Source: Humulus lupulus
Lineage: Eukaryota; Streptophyta; Magnoliopsida; Rosales; Cannabaceae
DNA length: 64,000 nt
Assembly: GCF_963169125.1 (NCBI RefSeq)
Contig: NC_084793.1
Location: forward strand, 233,569,360-233,633,359
Direction of reading: 5' to 3'
Part shown: piece by piece, positions 9,889 through 21,663 of the stretch
Position numbering within the stretch: position 1 is the stretch's first letter
Layout: every line of letters begins with the position of its first letter
The notes under the pieces: generated by a model
Databases searched by the model: none
The model's input: only the letters and a program-made list of their open reading frames with translations
Told to the model about the DNA's origin: nothing
Program-made: the position numbers and the translations under genes

Positions 9889-11965
9889 ACCATTTTACCC
9901 CTCATTAGTATTTTATCCTTAACTCCTTCTAACTTCCTTATAAATGATATTTCTGTGAACTCAATCATAGAAATGAGATCTCAATCATTTAACCTTTTGA
10001 ACAAAGCAATTAAGGAAATCATTTTTTCACTTCTCATACAAAAGTTATAGATTTCATATCTATGAATAATAATCCAACTCAATTAAACTACTAAATGTCC
10101 AAGATGTAAGTATGGACTATACCGCAGGGTAAGTTGGTAACGAACAAGTCAAAATATTTAAATGATATAATTAGCATAATATCATCACGTAGAATTAAGA
10201 TCGACTTGACCTATGGTCAACATTGTACATTGATTAGATTTGATAACAAAGATACTTATTTATTTATCAATAATCAATATCGGTCCTAGTCCGATGTATC
10301 AAAGTACATCCGATCTTATCTACTTGGTCAATGCCTTGGACAAGACATAACACCTTGAATGTATAAGTTCGATCATATCATTGATTACCAAATCAGTGAA
10401 AATCCAATGCACTGATTTAATCTTAGGAATCGTTCTTTTTTAACATATATTTACAACTATAATCCACTGGGACCTAGTCACTATAATTGTAACTATCCAT
10501 ATGTTCATGATTTTATGAATATTTGTATTAATTGAATAAACATGTATTAAATAAGCGAACAATGCAATTGAATGAAAAAAATGATTTCTACTTCTTTTAT
10601 TGATAATAAAAATTTGTTACATGAGAAATATGGTTTTATTAAGGGCATAAAATCCAATAGATATTTCATCAATGAACATGAACACTAGTGAAATTATATG
10701 GTACTTTAAGGATCAACAGGTAACAAGAAGGCTAAAATAGTAATTTTGACTAGCTCTATTTTATGAACCAATAATTGGAGGATAGTATTATATGAAGTGA
10801 TTATATCAATAGATTACACGAGATAATTATGTAAATATAATTATATAATTACTAAGAGTGCAATTCCATATTTATAGTAGGGTAATAATGAAATTAATAA
10901 ATAATTTTATTTAATTAAATAGTTTAATTAACTATCTAGTTTACTGGCTCTTTAAACTATAGGTATATGGTCCGTGAGTCACATCTATACTACACAGTCT
11001 AGGATGTGAATATTTGTGACAAACAGAAAAGACTAATTTGCAAGGGAATTAATTTTCTTTGGCAGGGATATAATTATATGTAACTAATTAATTGTGAATT
11101 AATTATTATGGTTTGTTTATAAAACTATATTAGTTTATTAAAATATTATTCAGTTGAGAATTAATTAATATTAAAAGAATATATATTAAATTCAAGGAAT
11201 TAAATAAAGTACTTTTTTTATCAAAAGTTAATAAGATAAAGCTAATTTTTAATTAACTCATATTTGAACTAATACACTATTTTAAACACATAAATATTTG
11301 TCTTATCAAATAAAATAAATAAATGAAAAAATTTAATGTAGCATCACAGTGCCATGCGCCGCAATCACTCAGCATGCATTGTGGCTAGCGCAAACCCACT
11401 AAAATGGCACAAATATGACCAGTTACTTATTTATGTTATTTATTATTTGATTATTTAGTTAATTCTTTCATTTGATTGAAATATTTATTAAATAAATCAA
11501 ACCTAAACCTAATGAGATTTGACCTAGACCATACATAAATATTTGTCTAGGAGGTCTTAGAGAGGCTATCATAAGTTTCTAAGCCTGGAAACAAGGGAGA
11601 AAAGTTACTACTTTTCTCCATTCTCTCACACAAAGTTATCATTCAAGTCTTTTGATCTCATGTATTGAGTACATCTAGTGACAGTAATTTGTCTCAGTCA
11701 TTCTGCGTGCCCACACTTTTCCTAGTGTGATGAGGATTGACTTGGAAGATTACGGTGTGGATCTCACTATCATAGAGCAAGGATTTGATGATTGTCATTT
11801 TGTACTAAGAGATAGCAAGGACATTTGATAGACTACAAAATGTATAGATATGCCTTTTGTATGCTTTGATTTAATGTGTAGGTAAATATAGAATCCTACC
11901 ATTGTTTGGGTAAACAAATAAATATTTTAAAACTTCTCATGTACATCTGATGTGCTCTTTTCAAA
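9889..11965. repeat. AT-rich LTR-like remnant, no gene
   Basis: No coding potential on either strand. The text (GGTCCTAGTCCGATG, ATTGACTTGGAAGATTACGG, a pyrimidine-rich stretch near 11600-11640, a stretch around 11330-11400 of higher GC) has the look of a long plant LTR, perhaps of Ty1/copia type. No matching second copy, primer-binding site or flanking duplication is seen in the window, so the identity is inference from general resemblance. Confidence 0.35.
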
Positions 11966-11969
11966 CCAA

Positions 11970-12197
11970 CATGGAACACACCCATTCCGTACAAGTTCAT
12001 TATCTAACCCTAAAACCACCTTAGCTAAAGAATGAGCAAGAGAATTTGCTTAACAAATTACATGAGAAATTGTGACATTAGTGAAACCAGATAACAAACT
12101 TTGAATATCTTTTACAAAGTCTACAAGAAGAGAGATCACAATCAGAACTAACTATTTTATCAACCATAACTTTAATATCTAGCTCAATATTAAAAAT
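11970..12197 (-). pseudogene. RNase H domain remnant, LINE-type (RVT_3-like)
   Basis: Read on the minus strand, the segment gives IELDIKVMVDKIVSSDCDLS, then after a frameshift VDFVKDIQSLLSGFTNVTIS, then a TAA within ICxANSLAHSLAKVVLG and NELVRNGCVPCW. This is the pattern of the RNase H domain at the end of plant LINE ORF2 proteins or of related single-domain proteins: an E-x-D-S-K-like strand, a D-IxxLL helix, then the A-N-x-x-A-H-x-L-A motif with its catalytic-site His. It is cut off at 12197 by the probable LTR of the copia element. Fragmentary, with one frameshift and one stop. Confidence 0.6.
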
Positions 12198-12808
12198 TAG
12201 GGAAGAAATTGTTATATTATTTTATAATATGATATGTAGATTAAATAATGTGACAATGAGTGTCATATATTGTAACATATAAAATAGAGTTACAATATTT
12301 AGATATATGTGAATATTCAAATATGTAACATATTTGGATTTACAAATTCAGTTACAAGTTTGTAACCCTCAAATATTACCCAATAATGTGTAGATTTGAT
12401 GTTACACATTTTGATTTGAATTTTTCAAAGCCACGAGAGATATGGTTGTTGAAGACATGACTTTAAGCCCCATAATGTGTTTGGAGGTTACAAAGTCATG
12501 TGGGAAGAGTATAGAGTCGTTTGGAAAATTGCATAAAAATAATGTGCTGAAATTGGGCTGTGGCCGCGACCATAAGTGTTCATGGCCGCAGCCTAGAGAA
12601 TAGAGTCTCACGGCCGCTGCCAGGAATAGCTCTAGTCGCGGCCAGAGAGGCTGACAGCCAAACCCAATTTCCATTTTCCATTTTGAACGATTCTAACAAC
12701 TCATGTAACTCCCAAAACTCCTTTTTAATTTAATAAACATCTAATTAAACATTGGTAACAGCCATGAGGGTTGGTGGAATTTGAAATTCAAAGGGTCTCT
12801 CGAAATTC

Positions 12809-12816
12809 TATAAATA
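12809..12816 (+). promoter_or_regulatory. TATA box in copia LTR
   Basis: TTCTATAAATAGGAGTC is a canonical plant TATA box. It lies about 590 bp upstream of the gag start. Confidence 0.6.
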
Positions 12817-13031
12817 GGAGTCTATTGCTTACTTGTAAGACACACCAATTTCTATCCACTAGAGCACTTTGCTAGAAATTCTCCTAGAGGCTTGTTTATT
12901 CCAGAGAGCTATTTCCAATTGTGAGAGTTCCTTTACTGCTTGAGATTGGGGAGATAAGCTTTTGGACAAAGGTTGTAAACCTTATTGAAGTTGGTGGTCC
13001 CCAATGCTCTTCACTTTTGTGGTGTGAGTGA

Positions 13032-13322
13032 TAGAGTTGTTTTTATTTTTGTTCTTGCTTTTATCTTATTATTTTACTTCGTTTGTTTCATCTTCTTATT
13101 TCTTCTTTTATATTTAGTTGTATCTTTTTTCTATAGAGTTGTGTTTCCATCTATATCTTTGTTCTTCATCCTTTAGTTTATTTGTATCCTTTTATTATAG
13201 AGTTGTATTTTCTATTACTTCCTTCATCTACATATTTCTATATTTGCATGTATTGTTTGCAATAGAGTTGTAACTTATTTAATCAATCTTTTTTTCTATT
13301 GTATTCTTTTGCTTAGAGTTGT
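13032..13322 (+). repeat. Five spaced TAGAGTTGT repeats in the copia LTR
   Basis: Copies begin at 13032, 13134, 13198, 13263 and 13314, spaced 102, 64, 65 and 51 bp, in a T-rich context with WTAGAGTTGTRTTT-like extensions. Probably a decayed tandem repeat of about 64 bp in the LTR or leader. Confidence 0.65.
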
Positions 13323-13397
13323 AATAGTTTTTCCTATTTCCATTGAGGCAAATTTTATATCTCTAACATTCAAAAGCTTACCCATTTGTTTGTTTCA

Positions 13398-13490
13398 ATG
13401 GATGGAGAGACCATTAAAATCATGAACCAATACCTAGTGAGGTATGTTATGTTCGATGGATTAAATTTTACTAGGTGGTAAGATAAGGTA
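13398..13490 (+). pseudogene. gag: Copia gag N-terminus
   Basis: ATG at 13398 gives METIKIMNQ-like (MDGETIKIMNQYLVRY) and then FDGLNFTRW followed by TAG and DKV. The F-D-G-x-N-F-x-x-W motif is the characteristic N-terminal gag block of plant Ty1/copia elements. After about 13490 the sequence loses coding character. Confidence 0.65.
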
Positions 13491-14689
13491 AATGTAAATG
13501 CATACACTTTTTTATATAATAGTGATGAGATTTTATTTCATGTATTAGCATGTTTTCATATATTGATATATGAATAATTGCGTAAATGTTAACATGTTAA
13601 TACAATATAAGATACATTGTGACATAGTTGACACATCTATTTGTGAAAGCTTATGTGTAATCCATAGAAGTGAATTTTTGACATGATTTTCATAATCTAG
13701 AGATTGTAAATCTTATATGTATGATAGTAGTACATATATTGACATGAAAATTATGTTTTGAGAATTTATAAGTATCGGTAGTCTAAAATTGAAATGCCTA
13801 TATTTTGGTTTTTGTGAATCAATAGAATATATAAATGTGTGGATATAAAAATTATTTGTGATATATACTTACAATAAATTATGTGATATTTCATTAAGAC
13901 ATAATTATGTTAATATATAAAAGTATGTTAATATATATGTGTGTGAATTATCACTATTTTATGGTGTGTCATATAATATGATTATTAATGTGATAATTTT
14001 ATAAATAGGTTTTATTCTATATTATTGTTGAAATGAGATTAGTTACCATTTATTTGGTAAATAAAATAAATTATTTGAGAAATTAAAATTTCTCATTTAA
14101 GTGTTGAGCATCTCAACTTATGAGAAAAGAAAAGATGAACCTAAGGGGTTACATCTTTTGATAAGTGTGTCTTGCTATTGCAAGAAAAAAAGATCAAAGT
14201 GTATCCAAAATTATGGGATGGCATATTGACCTATAGGCTTGAAGTCTAAAGTGTGGTAAAAAATGAAAATAATTAAGAATTGTTCAGTGACAATAATTCT
14301 TAAATATTCAATGTCTCAAGGAGGAGACATTACAAAGATGGAGAAGCAATTTTGAATCTTTACACCAATGGTGAATAAGATTGAAGAGAATTTTATTGAT
14401 TTTGGTTAAAGATGGTGATATGTTAAAATTAATCTCAATGAGGAGATAACTTCAAACCAAAGTATTAGAAATCAAAGGTTTTAAATAAATCATTGAAGGT
14501 TTATTTTCCTTGATTTAAGTGTTTAAAAAAAATTGACATCTTCAAATTGATTTGATGAGAAAAGCATAGCATGTCAAAGTGGTAGTTTCAAAAGAATATC
14601 AAAGAGACTCTTAGAAAATACACAAAAGATGTTTAAGTGATTAGAAGATTATTTAGACAACTAAAAGTGAAAATTAGTGATTTTTTTCT
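13491..14689. other. AT-rich, degenerate copia interior
   Basis: This 1.2 kb should hold most of gag, protease and the integrase core, but is too short for them and shows no long reading frame. 13491-14040 is very AT-rich; 14040-14690 has scattered coding-like words but nothing I can assign. Large deletions and perhaps an AT-rich insertion are likely. Confidence 0.5.
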
Positions 14690-14879
14690 TGAGAAATTTT
14701 CACATGGTATTTATATCTTCATATGAGTTATGGAAAGGAAGAAAACTCAATAGAAAAATGAACCAAACAGAACAAAATTAGGTTCAAGAGCCATAAAGTG
14801 TGCTTTTGTTGGTTATGCCAACAATAGTAAAGCTTATAGGCTATTAGACCTAGAGTCTAATGTTGTGATAGAATCTAGT
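14690..14879 (+). pseudogene. pol: Copia integrase, C-terminal fragment
   Basis: After a degenerate start (SYELWKG-like, MERKKTQ) the frame reads KLGSRAIKCAFVGYANNSKA then YRLLDLESNVVIES, the well-known block that follows the integrase core in Ty1/copia polyproteins. The reading breaks at 14879, exactly at the terminus of the inserted chromovirus, and resumes at 30199 with REVEFFEN. Confidence 0.85.
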
Positions 14880-15872
14880 TGCAACGTCCTCCTAATCCAA
14901 CACTGTTACACTGTGTACTTTAAATAGTGTCAAACTTCCTAATCAAGTCATTTGGTTATAAACGTGTAACTAAGGTTAATGTCAAGGGTTATCGTTAAAA
15001 AATTTCGTAAAAGAAAACGCTGACTTTTCATTTGAAAAGTTTCATACACATATGGGATCCCAAAATATTACAAATAGATGAATAAAAGGGTATATACAAA
15101 TCAAAAGTTACATCCAGTCGGCCTAAGCGGCAAAATAAGGGACACAACCCTAGTTCATCTGAGATATCCTCGGCAGTGGTGGACAAGCAGCCACATATGT
15201 ACACATCGCCACCGAAGCTCTCCAACTCATGGTTGGTCTAGCTTTCATTTTCCCTTACCTACACCACATGGCACCCATGAGTCAAGGCTCAGTAGGAAAA
15301 CTTAAACATGTGCATGAACAGTAAATACAAATTCCAAATACATATCTAGCATGCCCAGCAGTAATAACCTACTCATGCATGCATACAATTACAAATAAAT
15401 GATCATTGGATCATCCGGGGGCTGGCTGCCCAGAATCGTTAACCATAGAGTCAACCCAAGGGCCTTATGCCCTAGCTATGTGACCATAGAGTCACCAAGG
15501 GCCCTTGCCCTTAGCTCTTAGTAACTAGCCAAGTGCTTTTTTTTCCAACGACCATAGGGTCGACCAACGTAATAGTATATCCCTGATTGGGTCCAAGTCT
15601 CTCGACCAGCGTGCAGAGCGCTATTGCCGCCCTTGACTAATAAGTCAAGGCTTTAATCAGACATTCAGATAACCAGACAATCAAATACAGATACAGATAA
15701 GCATACTTCATACAATACAAGTATGCATACATATAAATCATGGTATCTTCACCAATCAAGCACAAACACAATAATACCCATGTTCCTTAACAAGGTCGAG
15801 CCCTTCCTATGCAAACAAGGCAAGCATTCATTAAACAATTATCCAAACACAAAGCATTCAAGTATAACCTCT
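14880..15872 (-). repeat. 3' LTR of chromovirus A, outer part
   Basis: Aligns with 27739-28725 of the 5' LTR (shared blocks: TTACACTGTGTACTTTAAAT, ACATGGGATCCCAAAATATT, CTCCAACTCATGG, GACCATAGGGTCG, AGCATTCAAGTATAAC). The terminus TGCAACG is a one-base variant of the usual TGTAACG. The match stops after AGTATAAC, where foreign sequence begins. Confidence 0.85.
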
Positions 15873-16499
15873 TAGTCTCCGCAGCTCAAACTATGTCTTT
15901 ATAACCTCTATTATCAAATCATCATCTGAGTTCCTTCCAACCCATCATGCCAATATCTCAGTCTGAATACCATTTCCAGGCATCCTTCTGCCACAAATAC
16001 TTAATACAATTCCTTAGTCATAACCTCTCATCTTCATATAACCAAGGATGGAATTAGCTTTGCCCATCCACCGACCAATTCTTAGGCAAATCCAAACTTT
16101 CCTCTAAACTAAAGGATAACTCCTTCTAAGCCTTCCATAAAATACCCTTATCTGTCTATATCCTCATATTAAACCAACACTGGTAACCTTACTGTCAAAA
16201 TACACAAAGCAGCTCCTTCTCCAGAAAAGTCTGCTGCTCTACCATTTAGTCTCAGCTATTAAACCACACCGTTTACTCACATGCTAGCGAACATCTCTAC
16301 GACTTTCAGGAGCAGATGGAGGTTTCCAACCGTGACTATCATCTGCAACCCCCTGGAATATAATGCCAGGTCTACTTAACCATTCTGGACGCAACCAATT
16401 TGGATTCATCTGCCACTGCTGACTAAACTCCTCAGCCTTGAGGTTCACACTCCGAACCAAACCACAACCAGGCCCAAATAACCACAATATTCATGCACA
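15873..16499. other. Unassigned segment beside truncated leader
   Basis: The minus strand has a 67-residue open stretch (16487-16284; contains KAEEFSQQWQMNPNWLRPEW and DDSHGWKPPSAPESRR) with otherwise broken frames to either side. I do not recognise it. It has more protein-like composition than the surrounding leader, and may be a captured gene fragment or chance. Confidence 0.3.
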
Positions 16500-16906
16500 C
16501 ATTAAGCATAATCCACAACTCTACGCATTTAGCTACCAAATTTATTACTACCACGTATATTCATACTCTATCATGCTTCCTACAAGCAAATAAACAAGTA
16601 TAACATATAAATTCAATTCAAGCAATTAACCACATACACTCAATATGCAAACCATTATCCAAGTATTCATTCACATGCAATAGCAATATTGATCAGCACG
16701 CCTCAATCTCATCACACAATAGTCAAGGGCCAGGCCCTATTAGTTTCTCATGCTCCCTATAGTCATACAACATAATACGTTCATATTTCAATCAAGAACT
16801 TAAGCATATAGCCTCATATATTCAATTACAGAACCCTGAGTCAAGCTTGTCTTTAGCGGCGAGTGTACATGTCCAGCCTATCTTCAGGAACCCTTAAACC
16901 TAGGAC

Positions 16907-16918
16907 GCTCTGATACCA
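16907..16918 (-). other. Primer-binding site (Met-tRNA type) of truncated chromovirus
   Basis: TGGTATCAGAGC on the minus strand, three bases from the LTR end (..GTTACA ACT TGG..), the same arrangement as chromovirus B at 46175. It fixes the orientation of the fragment. Confidence 0.85.
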
Positions 16919-16921
16919 AGT

Positions 16922-19388
16922 TGTAACGCCCTAGATAACCAAGACTGTTACACTGTGTGTTTGAAATAGTGCGAGACTTGCTAATCAAGTCATTTAAATA
17001 AAATTGTGAATCTAATGACACAAACAGGTTAGGTTAAAAATATTTTGGTTATAAACGAATAATCTTCATTAAAATAAATGTTTGGTACATGGGATCCCAA
17101 ATCAGGGTTTAAATAACGTAATTACGGAATTTCCAAATCTTATAAATAATCAAGCCACTCTAATGGCAAAATACACGTTTTAGGTTTTCGTCCCTGTACA
17201 AACCCTCGGTTGTGGCGGCTGGGCAGCTGACAATGTACACCTCGCCCCTAGAGCTCTCCAACCCATGGTTGAACCGTCTTACCCTTGCCTTTACCTGCAC
17301 CACGTAGCACTCGTGAGCCAAGGCCCATCAAGAAAACATAACATCGTAGTACAATCAATATCAACAACTATGTAGTTCATAGAGCATAACCAAATGATTT
17401 ACAAGGAATTAATCAATTACCCAGCAAGCCATAGCATTCATTCAATCCAGGACATCAGTTAATAACCAATGATCTAGTTCCAGATATTAAACATATCATA
17501 CACAACAATTAACAAAAGTATGTGTGTCAAGCAACAACAAGGGTCAACGCCCATAGGCCGCACCCTCTATTTAACCCACTATCTTTGGCTCGCTTTGGCC
17601 AAGCCCAGTTCTCACCCCACTAACTCTGGCCCACTTATGCCGAGCTTAGTAATTACTAAGTTGTCCTCAGCTACCATTGGCTAAGCCGCGCCCTATGCGC
17701 AAGTATTGATTTTGGCACTCTTAGGTCATTTATCACATGTCCTTGTGGCATAATACCACCTCATGACATTCATACAATTATAGGGAACTCTTAGTCCCAA
17801 CATGTTCACATGGTTTATGACAATCATATAATAGTGCATACAAACATAGGGTACACTTAGTCCCATCCTATCCACATATACAGGTGCAGTTTTCTTACCT
17901 TTAATTCCAAGTGCTTTGATGAAGAAAGACAACCCCCGAGCATGATCCTGCCCCGAGCCCAAGCATAAACCTAGTCACAACCATGATAAAGGATTCCATC
18001 AATAATTGTATAAGGGTTTTCGGATAGAGTTCTAGCCTCCGGGACATCGAATTCCACCAAACACAGTAGTGGGATCCATCCTAAGCACCCTAGGTTAGGT
18101 TCCCATGCTTAAAAACCCAAAAACACAAATATCCTTAAGGGTCGCGGCTCAAGCCTCCCTATGTCGCGGCATGGCCCGAAACAGAGGCTCAACCTCGCCC
18201 AGAAACTGACATGGGCCGCGGCCCTACATACCCCATGTCGCGGCCCGTCCTCCATCTCCAGCACCCTTCAACCTCAGAGGGTCGCGGCACACCAAGAACT
18301 ATGTCGCGGCCCGACCCCTTTGAACCCATAAAAATCACCATTTTTAACACCCAAACCTCACTAAAAACCACCCATAACCATCCCAATACTATACTCTAAT
18401 TATCATAAACACTTTAGCATGATTCCAATAACATAAGCCGACATAAATCTAGTCTAGAAACCCGTCAAAACACCACTTTAATTTCTGAAACCCAGACACT
18501 CAAGAACACTAAAATCAGTCAGAAAAACCCAGAATTCAAACACTATATCATAAATTGGAGCTTACCTTCACTGAAGACTAAATCCTCCAAGCAATTACTG
18601 AGGTAACACCCAAGCTTTCTGCCTTAATTCAACCTTGAAGTTAAGAACCTAAGAACTCTTAGAATTCAGCCCCAAAACTACATAATCAATTGATCAAAAA
18701 TTTAATTCAATGCTTACCTTAGTTTCTAGTTAGATTCCTTAGCTTCCACTAACTTAATCCTCCAATTCTTCCATTCAATTCCTTGTGTTTCAACCTAATT
18801 CCCTTAGTTTTCAGTATTTTTCCTTGAGAGAGAAGAAAAGGGAGAGGGAAGGGTCGGTTCTTGATGTTTCCACCACTTTCTAAGTTTTGTCTTTCTATCC
18901 TTAAGCAATTAAGTCAATCCCGAGGCTCGGGTACCGGAAACGTCCCCGAGGGCAAAATGGTAAAATTCCCCAGTATTCCTACCTAAGCTTCCTATCCTCA
19001 AATATATCTCAAATTATTTATTTCCATAACCCGATAACCCAAATAACCAACTGACACTCGAAGAACCCCTTGACTTGTCCCAAGTCAAGTATCGGGTCCC
19101 GTTGTGACTTTCCCGCTACTTTCTCCCTAGAACCTCCTCGTGCCAAAAGTTGCAAACACATATATCCACATAATAATGTGGTCTCAATAGTTTATCACAA
19201 ATAATCACCTTTATGCCCTAACGGACCAAAGTTACAATTATGCCCTTACCAGCCAAACAGGGCCCGCATGCCTATCCAATACTCATAAACATGCATCTCA
19301 CACCATTAATTCACATAACCTCCAATTATGCCCTCCTGGCACACTAATCAAGGCCTTTAAGCCTTATTAGTAATTTTGGGTCGTTACA
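16922..19388 (-). repeat. 5' LTR of the truncated chromovirus (2467 bp)
   Basis: Plus-strand reading TGTAACGCCC ... GGGTCGTTACA. The GCCTTATTAG block near the right end is typical for this LTR family (start of the LTR on the minus strand). It shares family-level similarity with the other LTRs here (ATGGGATCCCAA, CTCCAACCCATGG, CCACATAATAATGTGG). Confidence 0.85.
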
Positions 19389-20730
19389 ATTTTCTTACAT
19401 TTGGTCCGAGTGCAAAGTGTATTAAGAACGACCTTCGAGCACGATTCTAGTTCCGAGCCCCTAGCGATAACCTAGTCACAACCAATGGAGAATATCTTCA
19501 AAGCAAGCGATTAAAGGCTTCAAGACCGAGTCCTAGCCTCCGACACATCTAATTCTACTAAATCGGGTAGTTGGATCGATCTTGAGCCCTAAGGTTTGAG
19601 TTCCCGCACTCCAAAACCCTCCCGGGGCTCAAAACCCTTCAAATGTCGCAACTCAAAACAAAGGAGCCATGGCCTGCCCCAAGTCAAAGATCCCAAGCCC
19701 TCTTCTGCTTCAACACGTGTCGCGGAGCTTTCTAACAGGCGTCGTCGCTCAAATGGCCCAAAGGCACCTACTTCTTCTTCCTATTTATGAGATTCGCAAC
19801 GCCCCAAGAACAGGGTCGCGGCTCGACATGAAAACCCTATTTTTTCCCCATTTTTCTCAAGTCAAATCCCTCCATACACCTACCCAAACATAGCCAAATC
19901 TTAAAAATAAAGTTCCCAATTAACTCAACAGCCCAAGACCAACAAAACTCAAGTTACAAATGATTCAAAAACTCATCAAATCCCAAAATCCAGAGCTGAT
20001 TTTCAAACCTCCAAAACTTATCTAAAAACCAGAAGAAAAAAAAACACAAAAATCTAGGGCTAGAAATTGTTACCTCGTTGCCCCAATCGATGGTAAGTCT
20101 TTCTCCAAGAAATCCCAAGCCTAAACTAGCCTCGATTCTCCTTGAACTGCAAGAATTCCCAAGGAATTTAGAGAAAAATATGTAAACGAGAGAGAGAGAG
20201 AGAAGGAGAACATGATTCCTCTGTTTTTTTTTTTTTTTTGGTGTTTTCTATATTTGTGAGGTTACTTAGACTCTAAGTAACTATAAGCAAGTCCCGCGGC
20301 TCGGGGTACCATACCAAATATATCCTTGAATATTCATTCCCATTACCCGATAACCCGGTAATGTACTAGATATCTAAAGTACCCCTTGACTCACCCCAAG
20401 TCAGGTATTAGGTCCCGTTGTGACTTTCCCACTAACTTGCTCCCTAGGATCGTCTCGTGCCAAGTAACCCGAATATATCCACATAATAATGTGGTCTCAC
20501 ACATATATCACATATATGCCAAATATACCCATAACGGTCCAAATAACAAAAATTACCCTTCCAATAAGAAACAGGCCCACATGCATATTTAATACACTTA
20601 AACATACATATGTAGTCATATTATCATATAATTCATACATATATATCACATAACATATAATTTCCATAAACTCCCATCCTGACCCCCTAATCAAGGCCCT
20701 AAGCCTTATTAGATAATTTGGGACATTACA
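19389..20730 (-). repeat. 3' LTR of chromovirus A, inner part
   Basis: Aligns with 28812-30198 of the 5' LTR (ATTTTCTTAC, GAGCACGAT, GATAACCTAGTCACAACCAA, CATAATAATGTGGTCTCACA). Ends in GGGACATTACA at 20730, directly followed by the purine-rich end of the internal region. Includes a GA microsatellite (about 20189-20205) and a T run (20223-20239). Confidence 0.85.
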
Positions 20731-21663
20731 ATTATCCCCACCTTACAAAAATTTCATCCTCAAAATTTTACTTGAACAACTCGGTATACTGATTTTGCAT
20801 ATCTGCCTCCAGCTCCCAAGTCGCTTCCTCGACCTTGATGTTGCTCCATAATACCTTAACTAAAGGTATGGTCTTTTTCCTCAAGACCTTGTCCTTCTTG
20901 TCTAAAATCTGAATTGGCTACTCCTTATAAGAAAAATCTGTCTCCAACTCTAGATCCTCGTAACTCAATACATGAGTCCCATCTGATACATACTTCCTTA
21001 GCATGGAAATATGAAACACGTTGTGCACACTAGACAGTGCAGGGGGTAAGGCCAACCTATAGGCCACCTAACCGATCCCCTCCAGGATCTCAAATGGTCC
21101 AACAAACATAGGGCTTAGCTTGCCCTTCTTCCCAAATCTCTTCACCCCTCTCAGTGGTGAAACCCTAAGGAAGACATTTTCTCCCACCTGGAACTCCATG
21201 TTTCTCCTCTTTGGGTCTAAATAACTCTTCTGTCTACTCTAAGATGTGAGCATCGGAGCTCTAATCTTTTCAATAGCCTCAGTGGTCTTCTGAACTGCCT
21301 CAGGACACAAATATTTCCTCTCACCCATCTCATTCCAGTGAATGGGTGATCTACACTTCCTACCATACAACATCTCATAAAATGTTACTCCAATAGTCGA
21401 CTAGTAGCTGTTATTATAGGATAACTCTATCAGATGAAAATATTTTCTCCAGGACCCTTCAAAGTCCAATACACATGCTCTCAGCATGTCTTCCAATATA
21501 TGGATAGTCCTCTCAGACTGACCATCAGTCTAAGGATGATAAGTTGTACTGAACTTCAGCTGTGTACCCATCGCCCTCTGCAAACTCCCCGAAACTTGGA
21601 AGTAAAGATAGGGTCCCTATCAAACACGATAGACCTTAGAGTCCCATGAAGGCGAACTATCTC
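20731..21663 (-). pseudogene. pol: Chromovirus A integrase, C-terminal half with chromodomain
   Basis: The minus-strand reading from 21663 gives IVRLHGTLRSIVFDRDPIF, the GTQLKFSTTYHP-stop-TDG block with QSERT (catalytic Glu region), ILEDMLRACVLDFEGSW, YEMLYGRKCRSPIHWNEMGE, FLRVSPLRGVKRFGKKGKLS, VFHISMLRKYV, then a chromodomain tail (KVLRKKTIPLVKVLW, WELEADMQNQYTELFK). The chromodomain is thought to steer insertion to heterochromatin. It has several in-frame stops (CAG to TAG in YHPQ, others). The purine-rich tract GTAAGGTGGGGATAAT follows just before the 3' LTR. The N-terminal half lies beyond the inserted solo LTR. Confidence 0.88.

Larger units (their letters stand above)
12210..13368 (+). 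repeat. Probable 5' LTR of the copia element
   Basis: Starts TGTTATATT and ends CTCTAACA, 29 bp before the gag ATG. It contains a good TATA box and a T-rich 3' region with spaced TAGAGTTGT repeats. No typical Met-tRNA primer-binding site follows (TTCAAAAGCTTACCC instead), so the right boundary is tentative, and no second LTR copy is in the window to confirm either end. Confidence 0.5.
15873..19388 (-). mobile_element. Truncated second chromovirus (5' LTR plus leader) inside the 3' LTR
   Basis: Contains a complete minus-oriented LTR (16922-19388), the primer-binding site beside it and about 400 bp of leader, followed by unassigned sequence to 15873. It replaces about 110 bp of the host LTR, as comparison with 28725-28830 shows, so it is not a simple insertion: a deletion or rearrangement accompanied it. 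No coding region remains. Confidence 0.7.

Noticed and set aside
12402..12674. 90-residue minus frame
   Set aside because: Within the copia LTR, GGCCGCGGCC-type GC-rich patch only; no similarity to known proteins.
13480..14040. Possible intron in copia gag starting at AAG|GTAAATG
   Set aside because: The same bases are explained as the normal D-K-V coding continuation, and no coding sequence resumes after a matching acceptor.
20386..20592. 68-residue frame nearly identical at 29855-30061
   Set aside because: The two are the equivalent parts of the two LTRs of chromovirus A; not a gene.
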